The notes beneath the pieces were generated by a model. That model searched no databases. It was not told the origin of the DNA and saw only the letters and a program-made list of their open reading frames with translations. A DNA stretch of 64,000 bases, from assembly GCA_002104935.1 (NCBI GenBank), contig MCGT01000007.1:496001-560000 (forward strand). Reading direction: 5' to 3'. The position numbers were made by a program, and so were the translations under genes. Positions 48,437 to 60,217 of the stretch are shown one piece after another. The number at the start of each line of letters is the position of its first letter. Positions within the stretch are counted from its first letter, which is position 1. This stretch comes from Hesseltinella vesiculosa (lineage: Eukaryota > Mucoromycota > Mucoromycetes > Mucorales > Cunninghamellaceae).

Positions 48437-49166
48437 TCAAAAAAAAAGAGCAGTAGAATAACGTAAAAAAAAAGAAGTTAAAAAAAAGGAAGAAAAGTAA
48501 GGACAGGACTTGCTTTTGTCAAAAAAAAAAAAGGTGCGGTGAAAAAAAAAGGTGCAAGGCTCGGGATGATGAACCCATAATTGGCAACTTGTACCATCCT
48601 TCATTTTATACAAGAGTCTTCGCCTTGCATTGCTGCCGTGGAGTCTCTTTCTTGTGTACGGTTCATCAAGGAATTCAACCTTCATTCTTGTGCACCATTT
48701 AGTAAATCCCATGAAAGAGTTAGAGTCAAACTTGGAACAATATCGTAGGACTGTTAGAAAGACTTCCTTTGAGGTGATATATGTCAAAGTGTAGCTGTCG
48801 TGATTGGTCATATCGCCAACGGTGAATGCAGAATTTATAACTTGAATAATTTGGGAGTCGCATGCTTTGCAAACAGCAAAAAGAGTGTCAAGGTCAGTCA
48901 CATCAGTTACGCATAGCAAATCATGTCCTTAGTTGGTCTTTTTCACTGTATTCCAATGGTTCACTCTTCGACAAATGTCTTTTGTATGTTATTGGCGATG
49001 CAAATATTCTTGTCTTTGATGCAAGTACAGGGTGTTCAGGATCTGTGAGATAACAAAGCTCCAAATCTTCAAGTGAAGCTAGTTTATTTGTCAAAGCCGA
49101 AACGTTTTTATCAGTATGTTCCAATGCATAAAACATACAAAGCGCCTGTTCTTTTGAAATTGACAT
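48437..49166 (-). pseudogene. Copy C of the multicopy family, interrupted frame
   Basis: Two adjacent frames read as one protein. 49166-48921 begins MSISKEQALCMFYALEHTDK and aligns to copy B at the A-x-CMxY...E and DPxxPV positions. 48919-48437 continues with VTDVTDLDTLFAVCKACDSQ and about 130 more residues ending near a T-run. The break near 48925 matches a gap of about four bases relative to copy D (60873-61125). No domain is recognised. A GAACC motif (49363-49403) lies about 200 bp upstream. It could be expressed if an unrecognised intron removes the break. Confidence 0.6.
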
Positions 49167-49362
49167 TTGCTAGAACAAAAAGAAAAATGAAAGGCTGCTC
49201 GTTGCTCCCACCAAACCGGGTTTGCTCTCAGCGCCTGTGATTCATACGGGGATGGGTCCTTCCCGTTTTTTTAGGTTTCCTTCGTTTTTGAACTTTTATC
49301 TCTTCATCTCAGCTTTCATCGTAGCCTACATGGCATCTTTAACATCTCAATAGTCTTATCCG

Positions 49363-49403
49363 AGCGATTTGTACTGATTGAACCGCTTGAACCAGGTGTG
49401 AAG
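49363..49403. promoter_or_regulatory. GAACC motif upstream of copy C
   Basis: GCGATTT, then GAACCGCTTGAACC. It shares the GCGATTTG start and core of the arrays at 33171 and, reverse-complemented, at 60631-60700. Only one full repeat is visible. Confidence 0.5.
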
Positions 49404-49478
49404 CAATCGACTTCGCCATAGTAGCACTGCTTACAACATCCACGGTAGAGCCACAGGCTAAAGTTTGTCATTGATTTA

Positions 49479-52400
49479 TTAGAAAAAACACAGATTCTCG
49501 ATCTTGGATCGCAGCTGATCAGCATCACATTCCAGAGCGCGCGCAACCAGTTCCTGTTTGCTGGGGCTCAGCGCCAGATAGGTTTCCACCAAGTCACCAT
49601 CGATGTAGTTCCGTGTGGTCTCGGTCCGCATGACGTTGCGGAAGCTGCGCCAGGCATTGTAGTCCATATTGCCGATGGGAGGCTGAATCTTCAATATTTG
49701 CTCCTGTACCTTGAGAAACAGGTCGTGCTCTTCTTTGCTGATCCCAGTCATCGTTCCGATTGCACCATTGACAGTGACATAGAGCAACGACCAAGACTTT
49801 TTCTGAGCTGTTTCATCGAGCGCATCTGACAGCGAGCCTATAACAAATAGAGGGAGAGAGGGAGAGGGAGAGTCATTAGTTTGTAGCCTCCACAGACGTC
49901 TTTCATCTTACCTTGTGCCATGCGGTTGATGGAGTCGCCTAAATGATACTCGCCAACAACGTCCAGGCGCAAGACATCGTCCAGGAGCATATCATCGGCA
50001 TTGACAGCTGGTTTTTGAAGGGTGAACACATTATGAGACATTTCGGCGCCAACGTACAGGTCAGCATCGATGAAATGCACGGCGGTCATCCAGTTGGAAT
50101 TGAAGTCCCGGGCCACGTTGACCAAAGGTTGGTTGGGGCCGCTTTCGTCCAGCCTCAGCAGTGACATGGATTGCATGTAGTCGCCAACAAGCAGCGTATC
50201 ATCCTTGGCGTCCATATCTACAACGAGCACGTTGGTGTGGATTTTCGATGCCAGAGTCATGCGCTGCCCAGCACCGGCCTCCGGTCGGAAGGAAGTCATG
50301 TAATACAGCTGAGGAGGCATGGTGAGGATTTGTCGTTGCCATTATTTTTTATTTCATTGCTTACCGATCCATTGACACCCACAGCAATACTTTGCATAAA
50401 AGGCTTGATGCAGTACACTACACCAGGCACTTCTACGGCGTCAACGAGTTGCAGTCGTCTGTTGGCACCAAAGCTAAACATCAGCACACGGCCAGAGTGG
50501 TCTTGACCATCGCTGTCGGCAGGCTTGGCCGTACCAATAAACACATACAGCCGCTGATCATCCCATAGTCGAGCCACACAGAGGCTCTCTACCACTTCAT
50601 TGTCTATCAAGTCATGCTTGCCGATTTCTAAGAGATGGAAGGGGGAAAATGAGCGGGCTTCTTTTTCATTGGCAGCTTGCCTTGGAATGTTCTTGCATCA
50701 TAGACATGCAGCCAGCCAGTATTTGATTCTTTTCCACTGTCGGCGTCTCGGTGCAGCAAGGATGTGCCCACCAGTAAAGTCTGTGTGTCGTCGTGATAAG
50801 CGATGCGTCTGCCCATTTTGCCATCCAGGGGTATTTTGGAAAAGTGTAACTTGCGGACAGGATCGATCTGGCCAAGCAGGACAGCATGTTTGGTCAAAAG
50901 CATCATGGAATCAGGCCACATGGCATTATTGAAGAGGCCAAACCCCGTGACATCCTTCAAAAAAAAAAAAAGTGAGCTGTTTGCTTCATTTATTTCATCC
51001 TACCTTTAGGTTGACCGCCGAGTAGACCAGGCGGCCGTGCTCGCTGTTGATGATGGTGGGCTGGTCTGAGGAGCAAAAGACAGCGTTGCCATGCATGTTG
51101 GTGAATGCGTACAAGGACCCGGATTGCGTACCAATGGAGATGGTTTTTTGATCTTGGAGCTTTAGCCTAGCGTTAAGGGTATAATGGACAAGTCTTCCAT
51201 CGCCGACAGACACAAACAAGTACAGTTTCTGACCAAAATATTGAAACAGCATGCTATGAGGCACGGTGTTTTCCAGCGTCTTGTTTTCCACTGTGCTAGA
51301 GTCGCTGACGCGAAGAATAAAGATCGAGTTGCCATCCCAAGAGCCAACAGCCACCATCATTTCGGTATGTCCTCTACCCTCGCAAATCGCCAACGCCGAG
51401 ATCTCATGTTCCATGGGCCGGTTCCTGATCAATAGAAAAAAAAAAAAGGTGAGATGACACGCCGCACTCTTACATTTGCCTGTGGACTTACCACATCTCG
51501 ACAAGACCGTGGTCGCGGATTTGAATGCAGACCAGGTGGCCGGTGCCGCAAGAGACAATACAGCAGTGCTCACTGATGACAGCGACCATGATGGCGTTGT
51601 TAGGAGGAGGTTGCCATTGATTGATCGTACCGCTGACGCCATCGGCGTGCATCAGCCGGACATACATGGGTGTGATTTGGATGATGTGGCCGTTTTTCAG
51701 GGACCGGAAGGCAAGGGTGGGTGCGGTCATTTCCATGGTCGAGAATGTCGACAGCTCTTTCATTGTTTTGGTGGCCGGGTCCGGGTGATAGAACACTCGC
51801 GTTGTTGAATAGGTGGAGACGATCAGGGCATTGTGCCAATCGGATTTCATATTTTGCATGATTGATGCCGAGAAGACGCGTTTGACACCCGCCAGAGGGA
51901 TCACAGCGCGTTCCTTAAACCCGATACCACTCTGCACCATGCGCAAGGACCCGTCCTTGTGCACACCAGACGTGCACACCATGGTTCGCTTTTGAGAAGA
52001 AGAAAGAAAAAGTGAGCATTGATTTGGTCCTTCTCTTTCCTTGACTTACTCGCCCTTGCTTGTCAAGATCAAACAGACAAAAATCGGTAATGGGTGAGAG
52101 ATTGGGGTACTCATCAAGGACCTTGAGGGATTTCTTGCTGTTGGATTCATTGTGTTGTATCTGTATCAGTTTCGAATCGCCTTGGGTGGATCCCACATAC
52201 AATGTATCGTTGCCCAAAAACGTTAGACATGAGCTGATGGAAGACTGAGGGCGGAAAGAAGGAATGAGTTGCATGTTCATGCCAAGCTGCCCTCTTTCAT
52301 TTTGAAATTTACCTCGCCTAGATTCTGGATCAGCAACTGCTCAACTCGGCTACCAACAAGCGTCAACAGATAGACTGTCCCCAAGGAGTCTCCTAGCAAA

Positions 52401-53504
52401 CATTGACGATCGTTGATAAAGGTATGTCTAAGAACAAAAGTAAGACAGGTGTGAGCCGTGAGGAGAGAGGAGGTAGGTCTTACGATGTGACCATGATGAC
52501 GTCCACACTGACGCAGATCGAGTCTTGTGGACTGTAATAGCCAATGGTATATTCACCCACCACCAAAATCGCGCCTTGATCGCCAGGCACGGCGATCAAC
52601 AAATGGCTGGTGAATTCGAGAGGTGATTTGATCTTGTAGTATTCGTGCAGTGGCTGCTTGTCGATCTTGACCTTGTAAAACTTGAGCCACATCGCATCTT
52701 CTTCCTCATACAGCACAGCAACCATGGGCTCTTGTTTATAATCAAGAGCGGCGATACTTTTGATGTTAAATTCCGGTACTCTAAAAGAGAGATCAGTCAT
52801 CCACTGCGTCCATCTTTCTCCAGCAAGTTACTTTGTGACGATAGGCTCGAATTGCGCTGTTTGCTTGGAAGTGGCCTTGCCCTTGCCTTTGCTATCCGAT
52901 TGCAAAGGCAGGATAGTTAGCAGACCGGTATTGGCGCTGATGAGGGCGCATTGGCAGTGGGGGTCGATCACCGACAGGATATCGTCGTTGGGCCTTGCGT
53001 TTTCTTGTTCCAACAGGTGTGAAGCTTCGGTAACGATTGATTTCGTTTGAGGATCATAGCGCAAAATGCAGTACTGTTGCTGATCGCCAAGAACAAACAA
53101 GGAGCATGTGGATCGTCCCTATTGTTGTGAAAAATATAAATGAATTAAGTGAGATCTAGCTACTGCTTGGTCTCCAAGGTGACATCAAGGTTCATTTACC
53201 TCTATCGTAACAGGCAATATGGAAGCAATTCGACAAAACACATTGAAATCCAACACTGGCACAAGCGATTGATCCATTAGCGAGTAAACTTCAATCCTTG
53301 TTCCTTTGCTATAGAACCCATTGCCCGTCCCCCCCAGTAAAAAGAGGAAGGGTGAGCATTGTCCTCGTGAGTGTGTGGCATTGTGTTTGTTTACCTGGTG
53401 ATTAAATTGGTGTCTGTTGCGGAAAGGAACGAGCCCTTGACTGCAGCATGGGCAGCGGTTGGCGATTGCAAGGTTTTGATACATGTATATCTACTAGAAG
53501 CCAT
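49479..53504 (-). CDS. DDB1: DNA damage-binding protein 1 homologue (DDB1)
   Basis: Multi-exon, about 1,100 residues. Starts MASSRYTCIKTLQSPTAAHA, the DDB1/CPSF160 N-terminus, which is more DDB1-like than Rse1/Sf3b3. Ends MDYNAWRSFRNVMRTETTRN, YIDGDLVETYLALSPSKQEL, the helical C-terminus of DDB1. The three WD40-like propellers fit the length. DDB1 is the adaptor for cullin-4 ubiquitin ligases, with roles in repair and chromatin. One intron (donor at 50680) uses GCAAGC: exon ...ARTFQ joins EIGKHDLIDNEVVES only with that GC donor. Other donors checked are GTAAG-like. The start at 53504 follows an A/T-rich stretch. Confidence 0.92.
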
Positions 53505-53649
53505 GCAATCAAATACCAATGATGTAAAAAGAAAAGAACAGAGAAAAAGGTAGAAAAAAAGCGAAGAAAAAAAAAAAAGAAAGCTGAAAACGCGCACCTG
53601 TTTTCCAGTGCCCGCACCAGTCAAAGAGAGTAGACAATAAAAACCCTGT

Positions 53650-53684
<35 letters not shown>

Positions 53685-53710
53685 CATTCCTTTCTATCTT
53701 TCACTTTCCA

Positions 53711-54406
53711 ATGGCTCAGCGCGTACCTCGATGGAAACAAATTTTATGGACTCAGCTTCAAAGTAACATCAAAATGCGAGGGCTGGAATCCTGCTACATG
53801 TCCCTGGCTCTGGCTGGCCCGAGTGTCCGGACGGTGGTCTGCCGTGGATTCGCTGGACAACATCATCGAGAAGACCTGGGCTGGATGAGCAATGTGCTGC
53901 TGGTGACGACTGCAAAAAACTCTCTAAAGGTCAGCCGCATTCAAGAATGGAACAAGTATGAGATTTGCTGGTATATGTTTGGCACTCAAGAACAGTTCCG
54001 CTTGACCGGCCACGTCCACGTTTTTCCGCCACCCGCCCACACCACACCTCACGATCTACCTGAAGTGACAAGGGTCAGGACCGTTGCACCTGATCAAGTA
54101 GATCTGGTGGCAAACAAGTCGTTTTTGCTACGACAAAGCAGCCAGCCTGCCTTTGACTGGGAGGCCGAACGGCGACGCCAGTTTGCTCTGCTGGACGATG
54201 TGCTCCGGGCCTCCTTCTGCGACAGTTTGCCCGCCAGCAGCCGTCTGGCCATCACGGGCCTCGACAGTCATGGCTGGTTCACTTCTGACAATCAAGCAGC
54301 TCTGGACGCTGCCTATGCTAACTTTTGCATCCTGCTCTTGACTGTCGACCACATGGACTATCTCAGTTTAGCTGGTGACCATAGACAATACCCTGCGTCC
54401 CTGTAG
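53711..54406 (+). CDS. Pyridoxamine-oxidase-like FMN-binding protein (Alr4036 type)
   Basis: Intronless, 231 residues. Starts MAQRVPRWKQILWTQLQSNI; then SLALAGPSVRTVVCRGFAG, WMSNVLLVTTAKNSLKVSRI and WNKYEICWYMFGTQEQFRLTG form the split-barrel FMN-binding fold. The family (Alr4036 and relatives) is related to pyridoxamine-phosphate oxidases; its reaction in fungi is not settled. The C-terminus, VDHMDYLSLAGDHRQYPASL, is a little shorter than expected. An intron to 54447 is formally possible but the polyadenylation signal at 54423 argues against it. It is divergent from DDB1 and shares a 200-bp promoter with a 32-nt A-run. Confidence 0.75.
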   Translation: MAQRVPRWKQILWTQLQSNIKMRGLESCYMSLALAGPSVRTVVCRGFAGQHHREDLGWMSNVLLVTTAKNSLKVSRIQEWNKYEICWYMFGTQEQFRLTGHVHVFPPPAHTTPHDLPEVTRVRTVAPDQVDLVANKSFLLRQSSQPAFDWEAERRRQFALLDDVLRASFCDSLPASSRLAITGLDSHGWFTSDNQAALDAAYANFCILLLTVDHMDYLSLAGDHRQYPASL

Positions 54407-55053
54407 ACCTGATGAAGCTGACAATAAAAAGACTGTCACCACCAACAGGTCGTTTCTCGCCGCGGAACCTCAAAAATGCTGACGCAACACTTGGTCAGAT
54501 CTACAACCGCATAGCTCACTGCACTCAGGAGTGATGAAGGTCGCGTTCATATCTCCTCGACGTCCCTGTTGCTATTTTGGTTGGTGTGTGACAAACTATG
54601 GAAAAGTGGGCTATCATGACACAACAAGACAGTTCAAGAGTGCGACATTATTTTTTTATTGCCCCGAGGAAATGCCGAAGCAAGGCACTTACCAACTGCA
54701 TAAAATGGCATTTCGATCTGGTAGAACATGGCGCAGTTTGAGATTCACTAAACCTCGTGCAGGCATTGGCTGACCACCGTTCCGGCTCCTCTCTTGTCGA
54801 AGGCTACGGTTTGCTTTGAACAGCCTAAACATTGAAAATGGGTGGTTCCTTATTGAAGATCGTTGTCGTTAAAATTGAGAAAAAAAAAAAAAGTGACAGG
54901 CAAGAATCTTCCACTTGGACAGTGCCGCAGCTTTTTAGGCTTGATTGGCTGGGCAACTGCGGCTGAGTAATTTTTTATCGTGGTTATAAAGCTGTGAAAA
55001 CTTTTTTTCCCCCTCTTTTTTTTTTTTTTTTTCCTCAAAACAACGGTTTAATC
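54407..55053. other. Intergenic, about 650 bp
   Basis: AATAAA at about 54423. A small frame at 54531-54773 has no recognisable content. A T-run at 55017-55032 lies just before the eIF6 start. Confidence 0.5.
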
Positions 55054-55879
55054 ATGGCTGTCCGTAAGTTTGATCTTGAACTGGCTCGATAGAGAACGAT
55101 AGCTGGAAAGAAGAAATGGTAGCCACTTGACATTCATATTTATTTTTCTAGGTGCACAATTTGAAAACAGTAACGAGATTGGTGTGTTCTCCCGTTTGAC
55201 CAATTCCTACTGTTTGGTTGCTCTTGGTGGCTCTGAAAACTTTTACAGTGTCTTTGAAGGTGAATTGGGTGATGTGATTCCCGTTATTCATACTTCCATT
55301 GCTGGCACTCGTATTGTCGGTCGGTTGACCGCTGGCAACAAGAATGGCTTGCTGGTCCCTTCCACCACCACCGATCAAGAACTGCAACATCTTCGCAACT
55401 CGCTGCCTGACAAAGTTCATGTACAACGAGTCGAAGAACGCCTATCAGCTCTGGGCAATGTGATTGCTTGCAACGACTATGTTGCGCTTGTGCACCCTGA
55501 TATCGATAGAGAAACCGAAGAAATCATTGCTGATGCTCTCCAAGTCGAAGTCTTCCGACAAACGGTGGCTGACAATGTGCTTGTGGGCTCTTACTGTGCC
55601 CTGAGCAACCAAGGTGGGTTGGTCCACCCCCGTACAACCGTCCAAGATCAAGATGAACTGTCGTCCTTGCTGCAAATCCCCTTGGTGGCCGGTACCGTCA
55701 ACCGTGGTTCGGAAGTCATTGGTGCTGGTGCTGTCGTCAACGACTGGTGCGCCTTTGCCGGTATGGACACAACCTCCACTGAACTGAGTGTCATGGAAAG
55801 CATCTTCCGGTTACAAGACGCTCAACCTACTGCCATTGTCAATGAATTGCGTGATACCTTGGTCGACACTTACTCTTAA
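55054..55879 (+). CDS. TIF6: Translation initiation factor 6 (eIF6/Tif6)
   Basis: Two exons (55054-55063, 55152-55879), 245 residues, the usual eIF6 length. Binds the 60S subunit at its intersubunit face and is needed in the nucleolus for 60S biogenesis. Starts [20 protein letters not shown]; then [40 protein letters not shown] and [20 protein letters not shown], the pentein repeats. Ends with the short tail [14 protein letters not shown]. The first exon is 10 nt. Confidence 0.95.
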
Positions 55880-56064
55880 ATCATTTAATCTTTTTGTCAC
55901 CCTCCCAGCCCTCTCATCTCTTCCCTCTCTCTACTCCCGCGTGCATGTTTGTATTTTTTTTTTTTTCGCTTGTTTACATCCATTTTATAAATTAAAAAAA
56001 AGAGCCTGTGGACCGCAAAAGATGTCTGAAAAATGTACAAGAGGAAAGGGTGATTGTGGTATTT

Positions 56065-56689
56065 TCAAAGTCTGGCTGGAGGGACGGAGCTTTCGCGATC
56101 AATACTGAATTTTGAATGTGAGCTGGTAAAGCAAAGATCCTCTTCCTTGTTGAAAACCTCGGTATACACATTTCCCAGCTTTGGCGATAGTCGTTTGACA
56201 TGACACTCTAGCACCAAGGTTTCACCAACTTTGATATTTTCAAAAAAATGAACGCCCAAATCAGTGGACACGCCAATCAAGCTCCAACGTGTTTTGCCTA
56301 GGTTGAAGAACATCATGAAGCATGAATCTCGCTATTTTGCTTACTATCTGCGACGCACCTTCATAAACATGTATAGCAAAACTACTGCAAATGTCGATGA
56401 CGGTAGTAATGCACCCTGCTGCAAGATAGCCTCGACTATGCAGAAGGTGAGAAAATGACCTTGACGCCCCCCCCCTCTTTTTTTTTTCTTTCCTACAACC
56501 GTACCCATCACTGTGACACTGCTCCACCTGGAACTCCCATACGAGCGTGTTTGGCTTGAGATTGACCATGGCTAGGTGGCTGGACACAAGATCCTCCCAA
56601 ACCTCGGGATTCTGCTTATTCATACTGTACAGAGTTGCTAAATCCTCGAGTTCTGGGTATTTCGAGGCAATGTCTGGGGTGATTTTCAT
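56065..56689 (-). CDS. Hotdog-fold acyl-CoA thioesterase (ACOT13/PaaI-like)
   Basis: Three exons (56505-56689, 56359-56435, 56065-56297), 164 residues. The hotdog core is RGYLAAGCITTVIDICSSFA, then STDLGVHFFENIKVGETLVL and ECHVKRLSPKLGNVYTEVF. The family (ACOT13, PaaI) hydrolyses acyl-CoA; the usual HGGxxAxxxD motif appears here as GYLAAGCITTVID, with RGYLA where HGG is normal, so the active site may be altered. The N-terminal 45 residues are a helix-rich extension. Convergent with the eIF6 gene. Confidence 0.8.
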
Positions 56690-56993
56690 GGTTCTAGGAT
56701 GGAGGGAAAAATAGCAGGAAAAAAAGAAAAAGAGAAAGAGAGCAACGGAAAAGGATGGGGGCCAACAAAGCTTTCATGGCCATTTTTAAGCTTTAGCTTG
56801 CAGCATGTGAAAAAAGTGAAAGGCGCAGGAGAAAATCGGTGTCAAAAAATGCCATGATCCCAAATGAGAAAAAAGCAAGTGGCTTGCTCGACGAAAGTGT
56901 CGGACAAACATGGTCGATTCTGCACTTATTTTTTTTTTTAGTGTTGGGTTTTGGCATGTTTTTTGTTTCTTTTTTCTTTTCACTCTTTTAACC

Positions 56994-57419
56994 ATGTCTC
57001 AACCCCAATTCAGCGAAAACGATCAACGTGAACTTGCTCAAGTAATCAGTATGACCCAGCTAACTTCAATAGTGCTTATTCTCTTGCTTATTTATCTTCT
57101 AGTTCCTCGAAGCCGAAAATGCTAAGGCTCGTATTCAACAAACCGTTCACTCTTTGACCGACACCTGTTGGGTAAGACCCTCCCCATCCCATCATGAAAA
57201 CGATGGATGGCTTTGGTTATCATCCATGGCAAAACTAACGGTCATCCTTTTTTGATTTGTTTGTCGGATCTCTACCATTAGGACAAGTGTATCGCCAAGG
57301 TCAACAACAAGCTCGACCGTAGTGAAGAAGCCTGTTTGTCCAACTGTGTTGAACGTTTCTTGGACACCAGTTTGTTCATTGTCAAGCGTTTGGAAGACTT
57401 GCGCAGCACTGGCATGTAA
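56994..57419 (+). CDS. TIM8: Mitochondrial import chaperone Tim8
   Basis: Three exons (56994-57041, 57103-57171, 57282-57419), 84 residues. Small Tim protein of the intermembrane space, partner of Tim13, shielding hydrophobic precursors. The twin CX3C pairs are CWDKC and CLSNC, spaced as in Tim8; the segment FLEAENAKARIQQTVHSLTD is Tim8-like rather than Tim9/10/13. The start is the only ATG near the T-rich promoter at 56929-56939. Confidence 0.9.
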
Positions 57420-57555
57420 ATTTGTATTTTTTTTTTTTCGTTTTTCTTTTCTCCACCACTTTGTTCATAGTACACAACCTCTCTCTCCAAAGTTTAACGT
57501 TTGAATAGACAGATTCCATGTTGAATAAACACATTTTCAAGCCATCTTTATTAGC

Positions 57556-58202
57556 TTATTCCTCGTATGCTTGCTCGGCCATTTCCTGTCGAATGTCGTC
57601 CCATGCCTCTTGAATCTCGGCCATGGTATGTTGTAGCCTGGGTCACGAAAAAGACGGGTCAACCCATCGTTTTTAAAATAAAAACTGTGTAGGTCTTACT
57701 TTTGTTTGGCTTCTTCTACTGTAGCATCGTAGTCCATATCGCCCTTTTTAGATTCAATGGTATAGATTTGGATGCGTACCGTCTAAGAAGAAAGAGGGCG
57801 TGAGCCTATTAGATAGTAAAAAAAAAAGAGACACTTGCATCGTTCAATTTTTCTTTTTCAGCCAGCTGCAAACGTCTGACGAGTTGGGCCAGGTCAGCTC
57901 GATCGGTGTCACGAAAATCGCTTTCGATCGCTTGGATTTCCCAGGACACTTCCTGGAAGCCTTCCGTGACGATCTTGCATATGGATGAATACTGCTCCTC
58001 GGGGCACTTTTCTTTCAAGTAATCTTGGTAGGCTCTAGAGCGAAGTAAAAAAAAAAAAAATAGAATGAGCCATGGGGTGGTCATTGGTCAAGTCTACGAT
58101 GCTTTTTTTTTTTCTTTACTCTTCAAATTCTTGATACAGGGCGATGCGAGTTTCCTGTGCTCGTTGAAGTTGCTGTAGTTTCTTTAATACTGGATTGCTC
58201 AT
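57556..58202 (-). CDS. REX1-B domain protein (DNA-repair related family)
   Basis: Four exons (58120-58202, 57839-58034, 57700-57782, 57556-57637), 147 residues. MSNPVLKKLQQLQRAQETRI, LYQEFEEAYQDYLKE, FQEVSWEIQAIESDF and RADLAQLVRRLQLAEKEKLN match the small helical REX1-B family, named for a Chlamydomonas gene needed for excision repair. The second intron (57783-57838) starts GCAAGT (GC-AG); the exon before ends LND and TVRIQIYTIES follows. The whole protein is predicted helical coiled-coil. Function in fungi is unproven. Confidence 0.75.
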
Positions 58203-58456
58203 GCTGGTATATCAATGGCCGATCAACACAAAAATGGGTGGTGAGAGGGAAAAAAAAGAAGAAAAAAAGAGCAACGCGGACCGCCCTTTTTTTCAGAAAT
58301 CGTCCAGAATCATGCTGGGGGAAATGCTGTGGGCTTTTATTTTTTTTATAACTAATTTTTTGGCTTTTACTACATGGAGACAGAGGGAGGGAGAGAGTGG
58401 AAAGGGAATCAAGGCAAATGTACAGAGAATGATGAGAGAATGGGGCAGAGGTTTAG

Positions 58457-59220
58457 TCAAGCAGCTTTCTTGGCGGCTTGCTCGCGCTTTTTTTGCCTTT
58501 TCTTTTTCTTTTCTTCTTCCAATAATCTGCGCTTCTCGCTGTTGGCGGCGTAGGACTGATGGCAGAAAAGAGAGTGAGACCCAGGCCAATGATTTATTCT
58601 GGTTTACCTCTTCAGCTTGTTTTTTGGTGCGACGAAGCAAAATAATATGAGGCTCGGGCCCTGCACGGAAGAAAAAGAAACCGTTGAGAATGCTAAATAG
58701 CTCTTTTTAACTTGACTTACGATGAATCATGTAGTGTTCCCAAAAATCTGACAAGGAAAGTCCATATTCAAGGAGCTCTTTACGTGACAGGAGCTTATTG
58801 CGGGGTAAATGCTGAGCGATTTCCAGTGGCAAGATGTAGTGTCTGTCAAAAAAAAAAAAAAAGAAAGCAGTGAGCAGGGAGGCTGGTCAGGAACGTTGGC
58901 CATGTACCGATATTGGTAGACATCATCTAATAATAAGAAAGAGAGAGAACCGTTGAGTGCTGAACACGAATCGATGATGGGATGTGGTGCTCACCGTAGT
59001 ATGTCAATGACCATTTGATACCACCTTTGAAATCTTCAATGTCTGCCAGCTTCCTTTCAAGCAGCTGCTGTTTTTCTTCCTCGGTGAGTTCACGAGGGTT
59101 TTCTTGCTTGGCAATCTGGGCCTTCTTTTTGCCGGAACGCTTGTGATCGGCCTCTTTGGTAATTCGGCCCTGGCTGACGGCATGGTCAGGCTGTTGGATT
59201 TCTTTGGATCGAGGTTGCAT
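58457..59220 (-). CDS. Cyclin-dependent kinase regulatory subunit Cks1 with extensions
   Basis: Five exons (58995-59220, 58908-58926, 58721-58842, 58608-58660, 58457-58555), 172 residues. The Cks core (about 68-145) reads GIKWSLTYYGDDVYQYRHYI, then HYMIHRPEPHIILLRR, the anion-binding and hinge region of the fold. Cks proteins tether CDKs to phosphorylated targets. Here the core has a charged N-terminal extension of about 65 residues (TEEEKQQLLERKLADIEDFK) and a basic tail RLLEEEKKKRQKKREQAAKK; the usual Cks1 is about 80-110 residues. The 19-nt second exon is supported by frame. Confidence 0.88.
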
Positions 59221-60217
59221 GGCGTTGAATCAAACACAATCAGACAATCGATGTTGATAGGACGACAGGGAAGTCGGTAAGGTGGGATGGTATAAGGCAA
59301 AAGAACAGCCAGCAAGAGAGAGAGAAAAAAAATCAAAGCAATCAAACAGAATGGATTGTCACCAACGGAAAAGAAAATGGAAAAAAAAAATAACCAAGAG
59401 GCACCAAAAAAAAAAAAAGGCGGCGTGTTTTTTTTTTTCGACGCAAGCTGAGATTGTCGCGCATGCACAGGGAAGACCAGCTGCTCGCAAAGATGACACG
59501 CTGGTGGTAAGCAAAAAGGTTGTCTGGTGCGCAGCGCTAAGCATATGGTTGAATGCGATTGCCAATGCACCTTGGGATGTCGACACTGCCCTGGCCTTTG
59601 CTTGCAACGCTCTGGATAACTCCGAACACGGGCAGCCGTAAAAAAAACCATCGCTTTTTTCTCCCTTTGTTCCCGAACCATGCGCTCTCTTGACCATTAC
59701 TATAAACCAAAGCCAAAAGAAAAAGTAGGGACATTATAAAGAAGGAATGGACGATGACGCCCTTTGTGTGTGTAGAGCCATTCTTTGATCAGTGTCCACG
59801 TGACAGAGGCCAATCCTTCCAACCACCAGCGCTTCTGGCCAACGGACGACGTGCCAGTATTTGTGCTGACCGCGACTTCTTTGCTTTGGCATAAACCTAA
59901 ACCTAATCGGCTTGTGTCTGTGTGCCCCACTACCAATCACCTCAGCCCGTATTGGCACAAGCCTGCAAGCTATCAAGATAGTCGCCGGTCCTCTGCTCAT
60001 GCATCTTTCCCTTGAGCAAGACCTCTGAGCTACAACCCACAAAGGCACGCATGGCCCATCGGTCCTCTATTCAAATTGCCGCCACAGCATTACAACCCAC
60101 GGGAGAGAATAAAAATAGTTGTATCGCTTTATCATCTTGCTGCCTGCCATTCCAAAATTTCAAAAATAAGATTGTTAAATAATGTGGCTATGATAAATAA
60201 TAAACATCCAGGAATAG
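59221..60217. other. Intergenic, about 1 kb
   Basis: No gene is supported. Open frames in both strands (for example 59282-59641 plus, 59004-59681 minus) are made of A/T runs or overlap Cks1. ACAACCCAC occurs twice (about 60034 and 60094). Confidence 0.5.

Noticed and set aside
54375..54447. Intron extending the FMN-binding protein to a stop near 54534
   Set aside because: The frame does join, but a polyadenylation signal lies inside the supposed intron and the added residues show no family similarity.
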